A DNA stretch of 41,888 bases, from contig CACXCC010000118.1 of NCBI GenBank assembly GCA_902766015.1, positions 1 to 41,888 of the forward strand, written 5' to 3'. A program made the translations under genes and the position numbers. Shown piece by piece: positions 40,061 through 41,888 of this stretch (the stretch's first letter is position 1; every line of letters starts with the position of its first letter). The notes below the pieces were generated by a model, which was not told the origin of the DNA, ran no database searches, and worked only from the letters and a program-made list of their open reading frames with translations. The stretch comes from an uncultured Veillonellaceae bacterium. GTDB lineage: Bacteria > Bacillota > Negativicutes > Selenomonadales > Selenomonadaceae.

Positions 40061-40232
40061 CAACAAAATTTTGACGTCACTATGTCGGCGCCTGCTTTCG
40101 TAACGGAACGCGGGCGTTTTTGTCTGTTTGGAGAGGGATTTTCGCGAATGCGTGCCGGATTTATGTTACAATGAAAAGTAAAGTATAACGGCAGGGCGTT
40201 CCTGTCGATTCGATAGCGGGGAGGGACGGATT

Positions 40233-40673
40233 TTGACGAAAGAGAAATTGATGGCGGAAGTGCGCCGGGGCGTCATTCAGAACTACAAGCTTGATCCGTA
40301 TGTCAAACGGCTCGGCATCCGGATGGAATTTGACGCGGAAGGACAGAACTATCTCGCGCTGACGATTGACGATTACCATACGAATATTTACGGCATCACG
40401 CACGGAGGCGTTCTCATGAGTATGGCGGACACGGCGATGGCCACGGCGGTTCTCCTGCGCAATAAAAAGGGCGTCACGATTTCGATGAGCATGGAGTTCA
40501 TGCATTCCGTGCCTTTGACGCACGCGATTCTGGCCAAGCCCGTCATTCTGCATGACGGTCAGCATACCGTAGCAGCGGAATGTCTCATAACGGACGCCGA
40601 CGGCAAATTATTCGCGAAGGCGCACGCGTCATTCTACATCCTCGGCCCGCTCATCGATGAGGATCGGGTGTGA
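40233..40673 (+). CDS. PaaI family hotdog thioesterase
   Basis: A 146-residue hotdog-fold thioesterase acting on acyl-CoA. The core motif ITHGGVLMSMADTAMATAVL (about residues 51-70) contains the HGG and the catalytic Asp. The best start is a TTG at 40233, eight bases after GGAGG; the first ATG (residue 7) has no good ribosome site. No partner gene points to its substrate. Confidence 0.85.
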   Translation: MTKEKLMAEVRRGVIQNYKLDPYVKRLGIRMEFDAEGQNYLALTIDDYHTNIYGITHGGVLMSMADTAMATAVLLRNKKGVTISMSMEFMHSVPLTHAILAKPVILHDGQHTVAAECLITDADGKLFAKAHASFYILGPLIDEDRV

Positions 40674-40711
40674 TTGACGCCTCCTTTCTCGTCATTCGAA
40701 TCATCATATTG

Positions 40712-40738
40712 ACTGGAATGACTAGAATGATTAGAATG
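40712..40738 (+). repeat. Three tandem 9-base repeats before the regulator gene
   Basis: ACTGGAATG, ACTAGAATG and ATTAGAATG follow each other directly and end just upstream of the AAAGGAG ribosome site. They could be binding sites or a slippage-prone tract. Confidence 0.6.
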
Positions 40739-40763
40739 ATGATTAGAAAGGAGAGAAAACATC

Positions 40764-41684
40764 ATGCTGAATCCGGAAAACGAAACCGAGGCCAACATCG
40801 CCCTCAACCAAGAATTGACATTCAAAAAAGCCGAAGAAGTCTTTGCCGCGCACAATCTGCCGTTCGGCGCGCAGCAAATGCAGACGTTGGGGATTCGCCG
40901 GAACGATCAGGTCTTTACGAACCTCGCGCTGCTCCTCTCCGATCAATGCCCGTTTACGATCAAAGCGGCGGTTTTTCAGGGCACAGACCAGGATCATTTT
41001 GCTGACCGTCAGGAATTCGGCGGGTCGCTCTTTACGCAGCTTGAAAAATGCTTCGATTATCTGAAGCTGAACAATCCGACCGGGGCGACATTCAGCGGCT
41101 TGTACCGGCATGATTTCAAGGCGTATCCGGACTCCGCAATCCGCGAGGCGCTGCTCAACTGCATCATTCACCGGGATTATTCGTTCAGCGCAAGCACGCT
41201 CATCAGCGTGTACCGCGATCGCATGGAGTTCGTTTCGATCGGCGGCCTTCTCCCCGGCGTTCATAAAGAGGACATCCTGATCGGCCTTTCCGTGTGCCGC
41301 AACAAGAAACTCGCGGACATATTCTACCGTCTGGACCTCATCGAAGCGTACGGCACCGGCCTGATGAAGATTCGCAGCGCGTACAAATCGAATCCGCAAA
41401 AGCCGCACATTCAGGTCACGCCGAACGCGTTTAAAATCATCCTGCCGCGCATGGAACAGAATGGTCAGGATAGTTCCTCCGGCCGAAATCTCACGCAGGA
41501 GGAAACCGTTCTTTCCTATCTTGCCGAGCACGACGCGATCACGCGCCGCGAGACTGAAAAGCTTCTCGGCGTCAGCTCCTCGACGGCAATGCGCATCCTG
41601 AAGATAATGTCCGATCAGGGAACGATTCAAAAAGCCGGGAACGGCAAAACGACTCGATATATTTTGCCATACCAATATCTATAA
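40764..41684 (+). CDS. HATPase_c_4 / winged-helix regulator lacking its AlbA_2 (Schlafen-like) domain
   Basis: A 306-residue protein that matches the C-terminal two-thirds of the AlbA_2-HATPase_c_4 'putative transcriptional regulator' family. NQELTFKKAEEVFAAHNLPF and NLALLLSDQCPFTIKAAVFQG are the linker blocks that normally follow the AlbA_2 domain. IREALLNCIIHRDYS and GLLPGVHKEDIL are the GHKL-type nucleotide site, and RREVEKLLGV-like RRETEKLLGVSSSTAMRILKIM is a winged helix. The usual N-terminal domain of about 120-150 residues is absent. AAAGGAG precedes the ATG, so it is probably expressed as a short form and not a chance remnant. Confidence 0.75.
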   Translation: MLNPENETEANIALNQELTFKKAEEVFAAHNLPFGAQQMQTLGIRRNDQVFTNLALLLSDQCPFTIKAAVFQGTDQDHFADRQEFGGSLFTQLEKCFDYLKLNNPTGATFSGLYRHDFKAYPDSAIREALLNCIIHRDYSFSASTLISVYRDRMEFVSIGGLLPGVHKEDILIGLSVCRNKKLADIFYRLDLIEAYGTGLMKIRSAYKSNPQKPHIQVTPNAFKIILPRMEQNGQDSSSGRNLTQEETVLSYLAEHDAITRRETEKLLGVSSSTAMRILKIMSDQGTIQKAGNGKTTRYILPYQYL

Positions 41685-41888
41685 GTGCAGATATGACGTT
41701 TAGAGGGTTTTTAGCTCAAGGTCATATTTTGTTCCTTATAACATCCTCTGATTGGCTTTATTTTACCAAACATTTGACGAGGGGGGCACCGGTGATCAGG
41801 GCAGGGGTATCGGTCCGGGCATTATTCCCGAAACCTTACGACCACTTCCGGTGACGTTCGTCTTCACATGCCGAAACTTAAGGGACTC
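41685..41888. other. Intergenic end of window
   Basis: No gene is seen. CACCGG near 41795 and CCGGTG near 41847 are inverted copies, with CCGGG/CCCG pairs between, so this may be the edge of another palindromic element cut by the window. Confidence 0.3.

Noticed and set aside
38701..40074. 457-codon open frame on the plus strand
   Set aside because: It is antisense to glycerate kinase, which has all family motifs.

Overview
The window looks like chromosome of an anaerobic, moderately GC-rich Firmicute with a diderm flavour, most likely a Negativicute (Selenomonas/Mitsuokella/Megasphaera/Dialister group). This is inferred from the B. subtilis-like order holB-ricT-trmN6-rsmI-metG-tatD-3D, the frequent TTG/GTG starts, the strong AGGAGG ribosome sites and the mix of sugar, phosphate and nitrosative-stress genes. 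There is no rRNA, CRISPR array, transposase or phage gene.

Layout. (1) 1-85: tRNA-Leu(GAG), lacking only its first base. (2) 442-10306: a pentose-type sugar locus. Two close sugar-porter paralogues flank a divergent pair made of an L-fucose/L-arabinose isomerase-family enzyme (-) and a xylulokinase (+). A DUF4867 protein, a LacI-type regulator and an exported class-3 lipase follow. The divergent promoters carry matching operator-like palindromes (GCKTG-N6-CAMGC) just after each predicted start site. No xylose isomerase of the XylA type is present. (3) 10389-13238: a phosphate module of a three-repeat Pho box, a DUF47 PhoU-like protein, a PiT transporter and PPK2, followed by a small ORF and an HD-domain protein. 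(4) 14393-14898: a near-consensus promoter, about 470 nt of highly structured non-coding RNA containing three related modules, and an intrinsic terminator. I could not match this RNA to a family I know. (5) 15043-22376: a DUF362/ferredoxin protein, then an AraC regulator divergent from a cluster of OPA antiporter, PHP phosphoesterase and a 970-residue metallophosphoesterase. (6) 22521-26470: methylglyoxal synthase (-) and a MarR-HlyD-ABC2 permease-UspA operon with an autoregulatory operator. (7) 26605-34640: the conserved DNA replication, RNA modification and translation cluster. (8) 34897-41684: an orphan PTS IIA, an unknown coiled-coil protein, BrnQ with a structured leader, YgbA, glycerate kinase, a PaaI thioesterase and a shortened HATPase_c_4-type regulator.

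Two things stand out. First, four large nested palindromes (30487-30659, about 35327-35733, 38352-38530, 38590-38737) share unpaired motifs, above all a CAAATCGCTGCGCT-like loop, while their paired arms differ in sequence but stay complementary. That is the pattern expected of an element selected for its folded form. Second, the structured RNA at 14428-14898 has no protein partner next to it.

How the parts fit: the sugar locus imports an aldopentose or similar sugar, isomerises it to a ketose and phosphorylates it. The phosphate module takes up Pi and uses polyphosphate. The AraC-controlled cluster probably imports and dephosphorylates organophosphates. All functions are read from sequence motifs and neighbours; no database search was run.
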